A stretch of DNA of 36,295 bases from Bacteroidota bacterium (GCA_029572965.1 JAKPQD010000231.1:1-36295); one strand, 5' to 3'. Positions 26,506 through 33,970 are shown, counted from the first letter of the stretch. The notes: generated by a model not told the origin, from the sequence alone. Translations and numbers: made by a program.

Positions 26506-26547
26506 AATCAATTACGAATTACAAATGACTAATTACTGTGTTTTAAT

Positions 26548-26568
26548 CCCCTCTTTTACAAGGAGGGG
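26548..26568. repeat. CT-rich palindrome in the tautomerase-cysS gap
   Basis: CCCCTC, TTTTACA and AGGAGGGG form a hairpin of the same family as the one at 6177-6197. It is followed by TAAGGGG. Confidence 0.55.
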
Positions 26569-26581
26569 TAAGGGGTATAGT

Positions 26582-26727
26582 CGTCAACCTAAGAATTATT
26601 TTTGGCTTTTAACCTCCCAGCCCTCCTTAAAAAGGAGGGCTAACAAAGTTGTGGTACCCCAAAATAGCACTGCTCTGTTAAAGTACCTTTTTAAGGGGTT
26701 TGGGGTTAGATAAAGCCGAGGTTGACG
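26582..26727. repeat. 146-base block bounded by a 9-base inverted repeat
   Basis: CGTCAACCT (26582-26590) and AGGTTGACG (26719-26727) are exact reverse complements. Between them are the palindrome at 26619-26641 and the sequences GTACCCC and GGGGTTTGGGGTTAG. The block could be a small mobile repeat with a CT-rich palindrome inside. Confidence 0.35.
26619..26641. repeat. perfect CT-rich palindrome
   Basis: AGCCCTCCTT, AAA and AAGGAGGGCT form a perfect 10-base stem with a 3-base loop. It lies downstream of cysS (minus strand) and upstream of the tautomerase gene. No U tract follows, so a terminator role is uncertain. Confidence 0.55.
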
Positions 26728-26769
26728 GCTATGGAGGTAAGGTGTGGTATATATTTTTACCACTTCCTC

Positions 26770-28230
26770 CTACTTCAACTTCCAGTCGTAACCGTCCTTG
26801 CGGTCTTTGATTTCTATACCTATCTCGCCAAGTTTGTTGCGCAAGTTGTCTGAGGTTTGATAGTCCTTTTCAGCTTTAGCTTTCATGCGCATTTGCTGTA
26901 CCATATCTACCAAAGAACCTATGATTTCTGAATGGTTGTTGCTGCTTTCGTCTGTTAAGCCAAGAATATCGAATACAAAAATTTTGAAAATATTCTTCAA
27001 TTTATTTAACTGGAGTTCGCTAATGCCTTCTTTCCCATCATAGACAGCATTGATGATACGAACAGCTTCCATCAGGTGAGCTATAAGCAAAGCACTATTC
27101 AGGTCGTCATTCATGGCAGCATAGCAGTTTTTCTCAATGCTGTCAATATCATTGCTGTTGTTGCCCGAAGCTTTTAAGGTTTGTAGTGCCTTATTTGCTT
27201 CCATCAATCTTTGTAAACCTTTTGAGGCAGCAACCAAAGCTTCGTTAGAGAAATCAACTGTACTACGATAGTGCGCCTGTAAAATAAAGAACCTGATTGT
27301 CATTGGAGAATAAGCCTGCTCGAGGAGCTTATGGCTTCCTTCAAAGAATTCATCCAGTGTGATAAAGTTACCCAAGGATTTGCCCATTTTCTGGCCATTG
27401 ATGGTAATCATATTATTGTGCAGCCAGTATTTAACAGAATGATGTCCGTGAGCGGCAACAGTCTGCGCTATTTCACATTCGTGATGCGGGAAAACCAGGT
27501 CCATGCCGCCACCGTGAATGTCAAACTTTTCGCCAAGATATTTGCTGCTCATCACAGAACATTCGAGGTGCCAACCCGGGAAACCATCGCTCCATTTCGA
27601 AGGCCATCGCATGATATGATAAGGGCTTGCTTTTTTCCAAAGTGCAAAATCAAACGGATTGCGCTTTTCATCTTGCCCTTCGAGCTGGCGGGTGTTGGCC
27701 ATAAGGTCGTCAAGCACACGTCCCGAAAGGATTCCATAAGTATGTTGTTTGTTGTACTTTTCTACATCAAAGTAAATGGAGCCATTGCTTTCGTAAGCAT
27801 AGCCATTATCTAAGATTTGCTGAACCATCTCCTGCTGCTCAATGATATGGCCTGATGCATGAGGTTCAATGCTGGGAGGCAATACATTCAGCTTTTTCAT
27901 GCAATCGTGATAACGATTGGTAAAATATTGGACTACTTCCATAGGTTCAAGCCGCTCAAGACGTGCTTTTTTGGCTATTTTATCTTCACCTTCGTCTGCA
28001 TCATTCTCCAAATGGCCAACATCGGTGATGTTGCGTACGTAACGCACTTTGTATCCCAAGTGTTGAAGATAACGAAACAGTAAGTCAAAGGTAATGGCCG
28101 GACGGGCATGTCCTAAATGTGCATCGCCATATACTGTTGGGCCACAAACGTACATGCCTGCAAATGGTGGATTAATAGGCTCAAATAATTCTTTTTTACG
28201 ACTGAGCGTATTGTATAAGTATAATTCCAT
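26770..28230 (-). CDS. cysS: cysteine-tRNA ligase
   Basis: This class I aminoacyl-tRNA synthetase charges tRNA-Cys. The catalytic start shows zinc ligand Cys29 in [10 protein letters not shown] and the HIGH-type motif HLGH (38-41). The middle shows [10 protein letters not shown] and HHECEIAQ, with the other zinc ligands. The KMSKS-type loop is KMGKSLGN near residue 281. The C-terminal part is the helical anticodon-binding region ending [11 protein letters not shown]. At 486 residues it is of normal length. It is transcribed alone, and its promoter is not obvious in the 109 bases between it and the MNT gene. Confidence 0.96.
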   Translation of the reverse strand: MELYLYNTLSRKKELFEPINPPFAGMYVCGPTVYGDAHLGHARPAITFDLLFRYLQHLGYKVRYVRNITDVGHLENDADEGEDKIAKKARLERLEPMEVVQYFTNRYHDCMKKLNVLPPSIEPHASGHIIEQQEMVQQILDNGYAYESNGSIYFDVEKYNKQHTYGILSGRVLDDLMANTRQLEGQDEKRNPFDFALWKKASPYHIMRWPSKWSDGFPGWHLECSVMSSKYLGEKFDIHGGGMDLVFPHHECEIAQTVAAHGHHSVKYWLHNNMITINGQKMGKSLGNFITLDEFFEGSHKLLEQAYSPMTIRFFILQAHYRSTVDFSNEALVAASKGLQRLMEANKALQTLKASGNNSNDIDSIEKNCYAAMNDDLNSALLIAHLMEAVRIINAVYDGKEGISELQLNKLKNIFKIFVFDILGLTDESSNNHSEIIGSLVDMVQQMRMKAKAEKDYQTSDNLRNKLGEIGIEIKDRKDGYDWKLK

Positions 28231-28303
28231 ATCAATTGAAAAATATGGACAAAAGTAGCAATTTTTTATTTGACAGTTTTCTCATTATCAATAGAACCTC
28301 AAC

Positions 28304-28334
28304 TTGTTTAACATAAATGAATGCTTTATATTTG
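28304..28334 (+). promoter_or_regulatory. promoter of the MNT-HEPN pair
   Basis: TTG (28304-28306) and TATATTTG (28327-28334) are 20 bases apart, fitting the Bacteroidota promoter consensus. The start codon of the antitoxin is only 5 bases after the -7 element, so the transcript would begin at or next to the ATG (leaderless or nearly so). Confidence 0.6.
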
Positions 28335-28339
28335 TATCT

Positions 28340-28630
28340 ATGATAATTAGGTCTGAAATAGAGCAAAAATTAAAGGCACTGAAGCCCTCTTTAGCTAAAC
28401 ATTTTTATGTGGATAAAATTGGCTATTTTGGTTCTTTTGCCCGTAATGAACAAACTGAAAATTCTGATATCGATATTATTGTTTCTTTTAAAAAGCCTTT
28501 AGGATGGGCATTTTTTGATTTACAAGATTTGCTTGAAAAAGAATTGCAGCTAAAAGTAGATTTGGTTTCAGATAAAGCTTTAAAAGATCAGCTTAGAGAT
28601 GCTATTCTGAAAAAAGTTCGCTATGTATGA
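28340..28630 (+). CDS. MNT-type nucleotidyltransferase, antitoxin of an MNT-HEPN (type VII) module
   Basis: This 96-residue minimal nucleotidyltransferase has the active-site pattern GSX10DXD at Gly31-Ser32, Asp43 and Asp45 (GSFARNEQTENSDIDIIV), and a third acidic residue candidate in LKVDLVSD. In type VII systems such enzymes inactivate the HEPN RNase by adding AMP to a tyrosine in its RX4HXY motif. All key residues are present here, so the antitoxin looks intact. The ATG at 28340 fits the family start. Its stop codon overlaps the start of the HEPN gene (ATGA). The toxin gene is degraded (see next entry), leaving this gene without its usual purpose. Confidence 0.85.
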   Translation: MIIRSEIEQKLKALKPSLAKHFYVDKIGYFGSFARNEQTENSDIDIIVSFKKPLGWAFFDLQDLLEKELQLKVDLVSDKALKDQLRDAILKKVRYV

Positions 28631-28983
28631 AGCCTGAAGACAGAAAATATCATTTTTATCTTGAGGATATTATTGTTTCGATGAAACGTATTCAGGAATA
28701 CATTGAAGGCATTGATTTTCCATAATTTAAACGTAAATATATCATTGTAGATGCGGTAATCCGTAATTTTGAAATTATAAGTGAAGCAACAAAACACATA
28801 CCCAAAGAAATACTGGATAAATATCCTAATATTCCCTGGCGAAAAATGTATAGTCTTCGAAATATTGTGAGCTACGAATATTTCGGTATAGATTATGAGA
28901 TGATTTGGGAGATAGCCAAAAATGAGATTCCTTCAAATTTAGCTGATTTAGAAGTCATTATAAAAATAGAAAAAGACAAATAA
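28627..28983 (+). pseudogene. HEPN (DUF86/HepT-like) toxin gene with in-frame stop and altered active site
   Basis: The frame reads as a HEPN-family toxin over 119 codons: MKPEDRKYHFYLEDI at the start, then VDAVIRNFEIISEATKHIP and IPWRKMYSLRNIVSYEYFGI. It is interrupted by TAA at 28723-28725 (codon 33), where relatives often have a Gln or Glu; CAA to TAA would be a single C-to-T change. The RNase motif RX4HXY reads Arg-Asn-Ile-Val-Ser-Tyr-Glu-Tyr: the catalytic His is replaced by Tyr (codon 83, TAC at 28873-28875), also explained by one C-to-T change. The Tyr that the antitoxin would AMPylate is kept. Two independent inactivating changes argue for a genuine pseudogene rather than a sequencing error. 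Confidence 0.85.
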
Positions 28984-28991
28984 TTCCTTAG

Positions 28992-29165
28992 CTATTTAGC
29001 CTGATAAAAACAGACTTTTGGCGAAAACACCTTGTCTTCCTGCTTTAGTTTTTTAATGATTTTGTCCACTTCAGCTTTGTCAATGCCCGTAGCTGTGGCT
29101 ATTTCTGCCGACTTCATCGGTTTGCCGACTTTTTTCATGGTTTCTAAAACTTTTTCTGCGCTCAT
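28992..29165 (-). CDS. 57-residue winged-helix-like small protein
   Basis: This small frame opens MSAEKVLETMKKVGKPMKSA, continues EIATATGIDKAEVDKIIKKL and ends FSPKVCFYQAK. The pattern (helix, a helix-turn-helix with ATATGIDKAEVDKIIKKLK, then a short beta wing with KVFSPKVCFY) is that of a minimal winged-helix DNA-binding domain, similar to small MarR/Rrf2-like proteins found in Bacteroidota. Its high Lys/Glu content and its start codon after an A/T-rich stretch support a real gene. It is divergent from mtgA and separated from it by 64 bases. Target and role are unknown. Confidence 0.7.
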   Translation of the reverse strand: MSAEKVLETMKKVGKPMKSAEIATATGIDKAEVDKIIKKLKQEDKVFSPKVCFYQAK

Positions 29166-29203
29166 ACTATTTTTTTTTAAGTGAATGTTGTAATGTAAAA
29201 ATA

Positions 29204-29211
29204 TATCTTTG
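29204..29211 (+). promoter_or_regulatory. -7 promoter element for mtgA
   Basis: TATCTTTG matches the Bacteroidota -7 consensus and lies 18 bases before the mtgA start codon. The only nearby TTG (29188-29190) is 13 bases upstream, too close for a standard -33 box. Confidence 0.4.
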
Positions 29212-29229
29212 TGCTAATTTTTTAGCATA

Positions 29230-29922
29230 ATGAAATCCTTTATTAACAGACTGTTTAAGCTTTTTGCTATAACAATGCTGATAGCACTTTTGTTCAGTAT
29301 TTCATGGGTAATATTATACAAATTTGTGGACCCGCCTCTGACAGTACTGATGGTTAAGCGAATGTTCCAACATGATGAAAAAAAAGGAGACTTCAGGTTT
29401 GAAAAAGATTGGGCGGACATTGACGAAATTTCGCCTAACATGGTACAAGCAGTTGTTGCTGCTGAGGACAACAATTTCATGACCCACTTTGGGGTAGATT
29501 GGGAAGCCATTCAAAAAGCCAGGCAAATAAACAAACACAGCCGTATAAAACACGGAGCGAGTACTATTACCCAACAAACCGCCAAGAATGTTTTTCTTTT
29601 CCCTTCACGTACCTATTTTCGTAAAGGGTTGGAGCTTTATTTTACCTTTCTCATTGAGATTTGCTGGAGTAAAGAACGCATTATGGAGGTTTACCTTAAT
29701 GTTATAGAGATGGGACGCGGAATATACGGGGTTGAAGCCGCTTCTCAATTTTATTATAAAAAATCGGCCAAGAAATTATCGAAACGAGAAGCAGCTATGT
29801 TTGCTACTATTTTGCCATCGCCTCTCAAGCGAAATCCTGCCAAACCATCGCGATACATGGTAGCCTTTCAGGCCCGCATCATTGGGCTCATGGATAAAAT
29901 TGGCCCGGTGGAACTAAAATAA
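29230..29922 (+). CDS. mtgA: monofunctional biosynthetic peptidoglycan transglycosylase
   Basis: This GT51 enzyme polymerises lipid II into glycan strands at the outer face of the inner membrane. One N-terminal membrane helix (about 10-31) anchors it. The catalytic core carries the conserved AAEDNNFMTHFGVDW (78-91, with catalytic Glu79), GASTITQQTAKN (109-120), RKGLELYF (131-138, second Glu) and EVYLNVIEMGRGIYGVEAA (153-171). There is no transpeptidase domain, and the length of 230 matches MtgA. Its neighbours do not suggest co-function. Confidence 0.94.
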   Translation: MKSFINRLFKLFAITMLIALLFSISWVILYKFVDPPLTVLMVKRMFQHDEKKGDFRFEKDWADIDEISPNMVQAVVAAEDNNFMTHFGVDWEAIQKARQINKHSRIKHGASTITQQTAKNVFLFPSRTYFRKGLELYFTFLIEICWSKERIMEVYLNVIEMGRGIYGVEAASQFYYKKSAKKLSKREAAMFATILPSPLKRNPAKPSRYMVAFQARIIGLMDKIGPVELK

Positions 29923-30269
29923 TATCTTTGTTATTCAATACAGAGAATATTTGTTGTTATTCGCGATTTATACAACATATTACATTAACGTTAAAAGAAA
30001 CTTTACCAATCAAGAGGTCCACTTAGAACATTGAGAAATTCGCTTTTAGCGAATTTTATACTCTGTGTCCTTTATGTACTCTTTTTAAATATGTCATTCA
30101 AAGTTTGTAATCAGTTAAATGAACAAACTATATTATTTGTTTGAAATTTGAACTCTGTGTTTAACAAATTGTCTTTTTGTTATCGTCTGTCAATATTTTG
30201 TTTATTCTTTGAACCAGCATTTGACTACTTCGGCATTTTTGAATGCTTACTTTTACAAAAAAATGTAAC
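29923..30269. other. 347-base gene-free region between mtgA and meaB
   Basis: The region is strongly AT-rich and has no reading frame I can support. It holds the hairpin at 30036-30056. No clear TAnnTTTG promoter for meaB was found; TATTTTG and TTCTTTG fragments near 30192-30212 only partly match. Confidence 0.5.
30036..30056. repeat. perfect AT-rich hairpin after mtgA
   Basis: AAATTCGCT, TTT and AGCGAATTT give a perfect 9-base stem with a 3-base loop, followed by TATA rather than a long U tract. It could terminate mtgA transcription weakly. Confidence 0.4.
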
Positions 30270-31367
30270 ATGTCTGACCCATTACTGCCAAATAAAACTG
30301 CCTTAACCGTCAATGATGGAATTCCTCAGCCTCCGTCTGTCAATGAGGAGATGGTACAAAGGCTGAAACAGCATAAACGCCGTGAGCCTTCAGTGGAAGA
30401 AATTATTGAGGGTATTAAAAAAGGCGACCGGGGCTTGCTTAGCCGTGGAATAACCCTTGTCGAAAGCAACCTGCCACGTCATCAGGAAATGGCACGCACT
30501 ATTGTTGACCAGTGCATTGGTTATTCGGGCAAATCTATCAGAATTGGGATTACTGGCGTACCTGGCGTTGGGAAAAGCTCATTTATTGAAGCATTTGGAA
30601 CTTACATCACGTCTCTTGGCCATAAAATGGCAGTTTTGGCTATCGACCCCAGCAGTGAGCGCTCAAAAGGGAGTATTTTGGGGGATAAGACCCGAATGGT
30701 TGAACTTTCGGCCAATGCCAATGCATTCATTCGCCCTTCACCATCTGCCGGGGCTCTTGGCGGTGTTGCCCGAAAAACCCGCGAAACTATTTTACTTTGC
30801 GAAGCTGCCGGATTTGACGTAATATTGGTCGAAACGGTAGGCGTAGGCCAGAGCGAAACAGCCGTGCATTCTATGGTTGATTATTTCCTTCTTTTGGCAT
30901 TAGCTGGAGCAGGCGATGAATTGCAGGGTATCAAACGCGGCATCATGGAAATGGCCGACACCATTGTTATTACCAAAGCAGATGGAACAAATATAGATAA
31001 AGCGCAAAGGGCAAAATCGGAGATTGCCGCTGCATTACATTTCATGCCTTGTCCTCCATCAGGCTGGAGACCTGATGTATTAACCTGTTCGGCACATAAC
31101 AACATTGGTATTGACAAAATCTGGGAAACAGTTCTCAAATTTAAAAGTTTCGTTACCCAATCCGGCTATTTTGCCCAAAACCGTAACGAACAAGCGCGCT
31201 ATTGGATGCACCAGACTATTCGCGATGAGCTCAACCACAGGTTTTATCACGATAAAGAGCTGCACCACGAGATTTCAGTCATGGAAAAAGACGTGGTGAA
31301 CGGAAAAATCAGTAGTTTCGAGGCTGCCAGGTTATTGTTGGATAAGTATTTTTGGGAAAAGAAATAG
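30270..31367 (+). CDS. meaB: methylmalonyl-CoA mutase-associated GTPase MeaB
   Basis: This is a G3E-family GTPase chaperone of B12-dependent methylmalonyl-CoA mutase, formerly annotated ArgK. It has Walker A GVPGVGKS (residues 96-103), AIDPSSERSKGSILGDKTRM with the family switch I region, VETVGVGQSE (switch II), ALAGAGDELQGIKRGIMEMAD and the base-recognition ITKADG. The C-terminal dimerisation arm is present. The ATG at 30270 is preferred; an ATG nine codons upstream would add an unlikely Lys/Thr/Cys tail. The length of 365 is slightly long at the N-terminus. No mutase gene is in the window. A terminator follows. Confidence 0.94.
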   Translation: MSDPLLPNKTALTVNDGIPQPPSVNEEMVQRLKQHKRREPSVEEIIEGIKKGDRGLLSRGITLVESNLPRHQEMARTIVDQCIGYSGKSIRIGITGVPGVGKSSFIEAFGTYITSLGHKMAVLAIDPSSERSKGSILGDKTRMVELSANANAFIRPSPSAGALGGVARKTRETILLCEAAGFDVILVETVGVGQSETAVHSMVDYFLLLALAGAGDELQGIKRGIMEMADTIVITKADGTNIDKAQRAKSEIAAALHFMPCPPSGWRPDVLTCSAHNNIGIDKIWETVLKFKSFVTQSGYFAQNRNEQARYWMHQTIRDELNHRFYHDKELHHEISVMEKDVVNGKISSFEAARLLLDKYFWEKK

Positions 31368-31376
31368 GTTGAAAAC

Positions 31377-31404
31377 AAAAAAGGCCACCATCGGCAGCCT
31401 TTTT
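31377..31404. terminator. bidirectional terminator between meaB and the barrel protein gene
   Basis: AAAAAAGGC (31377-31385) faces GCCTTTTT (31397-31404), with an inner CC/GG pair in the loop region. Poly-A on one side and poly-T on the other suit the convergent genes on both strands. Confidence 0.7.
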
Positions 31405-31420
31405 AATGTTTTTTCTACAA

Positions 31421-32026
31421 TTAGAATTTGTAAATAAAGCCAAGTGCTAAACGGCTTGAAAATTCCAATCCAAAACTAGTAGCAGTTCTTTTGTTATCTC
31501 CTTCTTTTTCTGTAGAGCTTGAATAGCTTAGCCCGCCAAAATAAGCTTCGATGTTAATTTTGTCATTGATTTTGTATGACATGGCAGGTGATATTTGTAT
31601 TCCAAAACTTGAATGATCAGCGTCACTGGTAGTAGTGCTTCCTCTTTCGCTTTTACTGCTGCCAAAGCCGATGCTTAACATTGGTTCAACAAACAACGAA
31701 AAATTGCCAGCTTCTACAGCATGATAGCGGATAAAAGGAGAAATAGACATATTATTGCTTGTTGATTTAGTATCATCAGCATCACCAGCACCATAGAAAT
31801 AAGTATATGAGCTTGTAGTGTAACCAATAGCACCTCCAATAGCGAACTGGTCATTCAAATAATAACCAACTTTTGGGGTTATGCCAAAGCTAGTCCTTTT
31901 ATAGATGTCTTCTGTAGCATTTTTAGTTTTATCCATTTCAACAGAAAAAGCACCTCCAACAAACATTTGAGAAAAAGCCTGAACGCTAACAGCGACAACA
32001 GCAGATAATAAAATTAATTTCTTCAT
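31421..32026 (-). CDS. small outer membrane beta-barrel protein
   Basis: This 201-residue protein has a signal peptide (about 1-20, ending FSQ), followed by alternating hydrophobic and polar strands typical of eight-stranded OmpA/OmpW-type barrels. Examples are SFGITPKVGYYLNDQFAIGG, FSLFVEPMLSIGFG and the C-terminal strand FSSRLALGFIYKF ending in the aromatic Phe required for outer membrane insertion. Loops are rich in Ser, Thr and Asp. It is likely a structural or adhesion-type porin-family protein; no ligand is evident. Confidence 0.8.
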   Translation of the reverse strand: MKKLILLSAVVAVSVQAFSQMFVGGAFSVEMDKTKNATEDIYKRTSFGITPKVGYYLNDQFAIGGAIGYTTSSYTYFYGAGDADDTKSTSNNMSISPFIRYHAVEAGNFSLFVEPMLSIGFGSSKSERGSTTTSDADHSSFGIQISPAMSYKINDKINIEAYFGGLSYSSSTEKEGDNKRTATSFGLEFSSRLALGFIYKF

Positions 32027-32158
32027 TGTTTTTTTGATTTTTGGTTAATAATGGGACAATATTAAGCATTTTCTTCATAATTACTATACCTAATCTTTAT
32101 TAGTGCTTTTTTTTCTTAATTGACGAATTTCCTCATTTTCAAATTTTCAAATTCTTCC

Positions 32159-32190
32159 TTTGCTTTTTTCATATTTTCAATGTAGCTTTA
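32159..32190 (+). promoter_or_regulatory. promoter of the DUF2589 operon
   Basis: TTTG (32159-32162) and TAGCTTTA (32183-32190) are 20 bases apart. The -7 element has one mismatch to TAnnTTTG. The start codon lies 29 bases downstream. This suggests that the three-gene operon is transcribed on its own. Confidence 0.5.
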
Positions 32191-32219
32191 TTACCGTTAA
32201 ACCTTCAAATCAAAGCTAT

Positions 32220-32750
32220 ATGCCAAACAACGAAATCCTTCCTGCAGCCGAATTTCAGGCTTTACCATTAGAAAACATTATTGCAGCGCCTCTTTTGGGG
32301 GTTATTAAAGCGCAAGCTGCTGCCGCTGCTGCTACTCAAACATACATCAATTCGCTTATCAAAGACGGGAAGCCCCTTACGGTAGATTTAAGCCTAAATG
32401 TTGCTCAAAACGGGGTTAACAAATCAGTAGAAATAAAAGCCCCTTTGCTTTCTATGGTTCCGGTGCCTCATATTCGTATCGACTCATTTACCACACATTT
32501 CAAGTATGAAATATCTCAGGTATCAAAGTCAACTGACGAGTTGAGCTACGGGGCAAACATCGATGCTGATGTTACTAAGAACCCATTCTTTAACCTTTCG
32601 ATAAAAGGGAATGTATCGAGCAAATCAGCTGATGAATCAGTGATGAACCGCAGCGGGATGCTCGAGATAACAGTTCATGCCAGCGAAGCCCCTATCCCTG
32701 AGGGGTTAGCACGCTTACTTTCTGTGTTGTCAAAAGCTTTGCCCGAATAA
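32220..32750 (+). CDS. DUF2589 domain protein
   Basis: This 176-residue protein matches the DUF2589 pattern. The N-terminal helix contains ALPLENIIAAPLLGVIKAQA followed by an Ala-rich run. Two beta-rich stretches with PLLSMVPVPHIRIDSFTTHF and YEISQVSKSTDELS follow, and the C-terminus has GMLEITVHASEAPIPEGLAR and a short amphipathic helix. There is no signal peptide. The family is not characterised as far as I know, and it occurs in Bacteroidota and Proteobacteria. The start ATG at 32220 removes a hydrophobic leader that is unlikely to be coding. The next gene begins 2 bases after its stop. The unusual Pro-containing start, the beta-rich body and the amphipathic ends suggest a self-assembling or structural role, which is a guess. 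Confidence 0.75.
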   Translation: MPNNEILPAAEFQALPLENIIAAPLLGVIKAQAAAAAATQTYINSLIKDGKPLTVDLSLNVAQNGVNKSVEIKAPLLSMVPVPHIRIDSFTTHFKYEISQVSKSTDELSYGANIDADVTKNPFFNLSIKGNVSSKSADESVMNRSGMLEITVHASEAPIPEGLARLLSVLSKALPE

Positions 32751-32752
32751 TA

Positions 32753-33139
32753 ATGTCCCGCAACCTTTCCGAAATTATTCGCAGTCTTTGCTATGAGTTA
32801 GTAAAGACCGATGCAAGTTTTGTCATTGCCCAGCGCACAGCTTTTTTCGACCTGCTCAGGGACCAATACCATGACATGTTTCTCAACGACCATCATTTTC
32901 TTGGGTTACAAAACCTTAGTTTTAGCTTTTATCTAAAACCTGTTAAACAACCCTGGTGGAAAAGGATTTTCAGACGAAAAACGAGAAATGAAAAAATGTT
33001 ATTCTTTGAAATGGCCTCGGAAAATACCCCGGGAGGAGTTAAGTGCGAGGTAACATTCAGCCGCACTGACAAAACTTTTGTAGATGAAATAAAGATTGAC
33101 GGCAAGGTGGTGAAAAACGACCAGGTATATGTTAACTAA
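32753..33139 (+). CDS. unrecognised 128-residue protein in the DUF2589 operon
   Basis: I do not recognise the family. The protein has a helical N-terminal half (MSRNLSEIIRSLCYELVKTD then FVIAQRTAFFDLLRDQYHDM), a short basic tract with Trp and Arg (KQPWWKRIFRRK, residues about 75-86) and a beta-rich tail (KCEVTFSRTDKTFVDEIKI). No signal peptide, membrane helix or catalytic motif is seen. Its start is 2 bases after the DUF2589 stop, and its end overlaps the next gene by 11 bases, so the three are a coupled unit. Some DUF2589 neighbours resemble small adaptor proteins, but nothing more can be said. Confidence 0.6.
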   Translation: MSRNLSEIIRSLCYELVKTDASFVIAQRTAFFDLLRDQYHDMFLNDHHFLGLQNLSFSFYLKPVKQPWWKRIFRRKTRNEKMLFFEMASENTPGGVKCEVTFSRTDKTFVDEIKIDGKVVKNDQVYVN

Positions 33140-33872
33140 ACTTGAAAACGGTTGGTATTGCTTCGGGAACGGCAAGCCGTGGAGACTTAAAGCCCCTTAT
33201 TTTTTGTGTGAAGTTGGGGCAGAAGGCACAATCCCTGACTATTCCAATATGCCTTCAGTCATGGCTAAACTAAGACGGATAAAAGCTTTTTATACTGGCA
33301 AACTGAAACTGGGCAACTTAGATGAACATGGCAATGGTATCGATATCCTGGTAGCCAATTCTATGACCGAATCTCTGGGTACAGTCCCATCTCCGCTTAA
33401 TTATAAAGATTTGCGAAAAGCTTTTGATAACATTGTTGGCAGCGATGTCGGGAGCCGGCTTGATGAGATTGTCCGGCTTATCTCCCGTTCTGCAGGCGCA
33501 AAATATCTGGAGCGCCGTGAACCTGGATATATAGACCCAATAAGGACTCCGGGAAGAGTGTCGCTGGGAAGCCATCATATACTTATCTCTACTGCTTTGC
33601 AATCAAAAGGCAAGCTGAACAGCTCCGATAAAGAAGCACAAATAATTGACTTAGTATTACGGCTTCCATCCGAAAGCATTTTTGCAGCACAGCTGGCTAT
33701 TGATTATCTGAACTCCAGATACTCAAAACATCAGAACCATCCCCCTCTTATTGCAGCTACCTACAATGCAGGTTCTCCACGTTTGACCTCTGCAAATGCA
33801 TGGAATTTGGTTCAATACGGAGAGCATATCGACAGGTGGATAGCTTATTACAATACTTCAAGGAAGATATAA
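33129..33872 (+). CDS. lysozyme/lytic-transglycosylase-like protein in the DUF2589 operon
   Basis: This 247-residue protein looks like a peptidoglycan-cleaving lysozyme-fold enzyme. A likely catalytic Glu81 is in LVANSMTESLG (comparable to the ES motif of SLT enzymes). A later stretch, GRVSLGSHHILISTAL (about 139-154), stands where SLT proteins have the GLMQ segment. The C-terminal AATYNAGSPRL (209-219) is very close to the AYNAG signature of transglycosylases. There is no signal peptide, so export would need another route (for example delivery in a phage-tail-like or secretion particle) or lysis. The 11-base overlap with the previous gene ties it to the operon. Alternative: an endolysin-like domain used for another purpose. 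Confidence 0.7.
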   Translation: MLTKLENGWYCFGNGKPWRLKAPYFLCEVGAEGTIPDYSNMPSVMAKLRRIKAFYTGKLKLGNLDEHGNGIDILVANSMTESLGTVPSPLNYKDLRKAFDNIVGSDVGSRLDEIVRLISRSAGAKYLERREPGYIDPIRTPGRVSLGSHHILISTALQSKGKLNSSDKEAQIIDLVLRLPSESIFAAQLAIDYLNSRYSKHQNHPPLIAATYNAGSPRLTSANAWNLVQYGEHIDRWIAYYNTSRKI

Positions 33873-33888
33873 TCAAAACTCACCCCAA

Positions 33889-33910
33889 CCCCTCTCTTTC
33901 AAGAGAGGGG
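33889..33910. repeat. CT-rich palindrome after the DUF2589 operon
   Basis: CCCCTCTCTT, TC and AAGAGAGGGG form a perfect 10-base stem. It belongs to the same CT-rich family as the palindromes at 6177, 26548 and 26619. Confidence 0.6.
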
Positions 33911-33932
33911 CTAAGATACGAAGCTCCCAAGT

Positions 33933-33954
33933 CCCTTCTCTAAATAGAGAAAGG
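33933..33954. repeat. second hairpin after the DUF2589 operon
   Basis: CCCTTCTCTA and TAGAGAAAGG form a stem with one mismatch around a 2-base loop. It lies between the operon and mntP (convergent) and could act as a weak terminator on either strand. Confidence 0.35.
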
Positions 33955-33970
33955 ATTTATGGATAAGTTT

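Noticed and set aside
27331-27813. Open frame on the plus strand inside cysS (160 codons)
   Set aside because: It is antisense to the conserved catalytic region of CysS; the composition is that expected from the reverse complement, with no motif or promoter.
32220-33872. Reading the DUF2589 operon as a prophage lysis module
   Set aside because: No holin, capsid, terminase, tail or integrase gene, and no attachment repeats, are seen on either side; housekeeping genes resume immediately.
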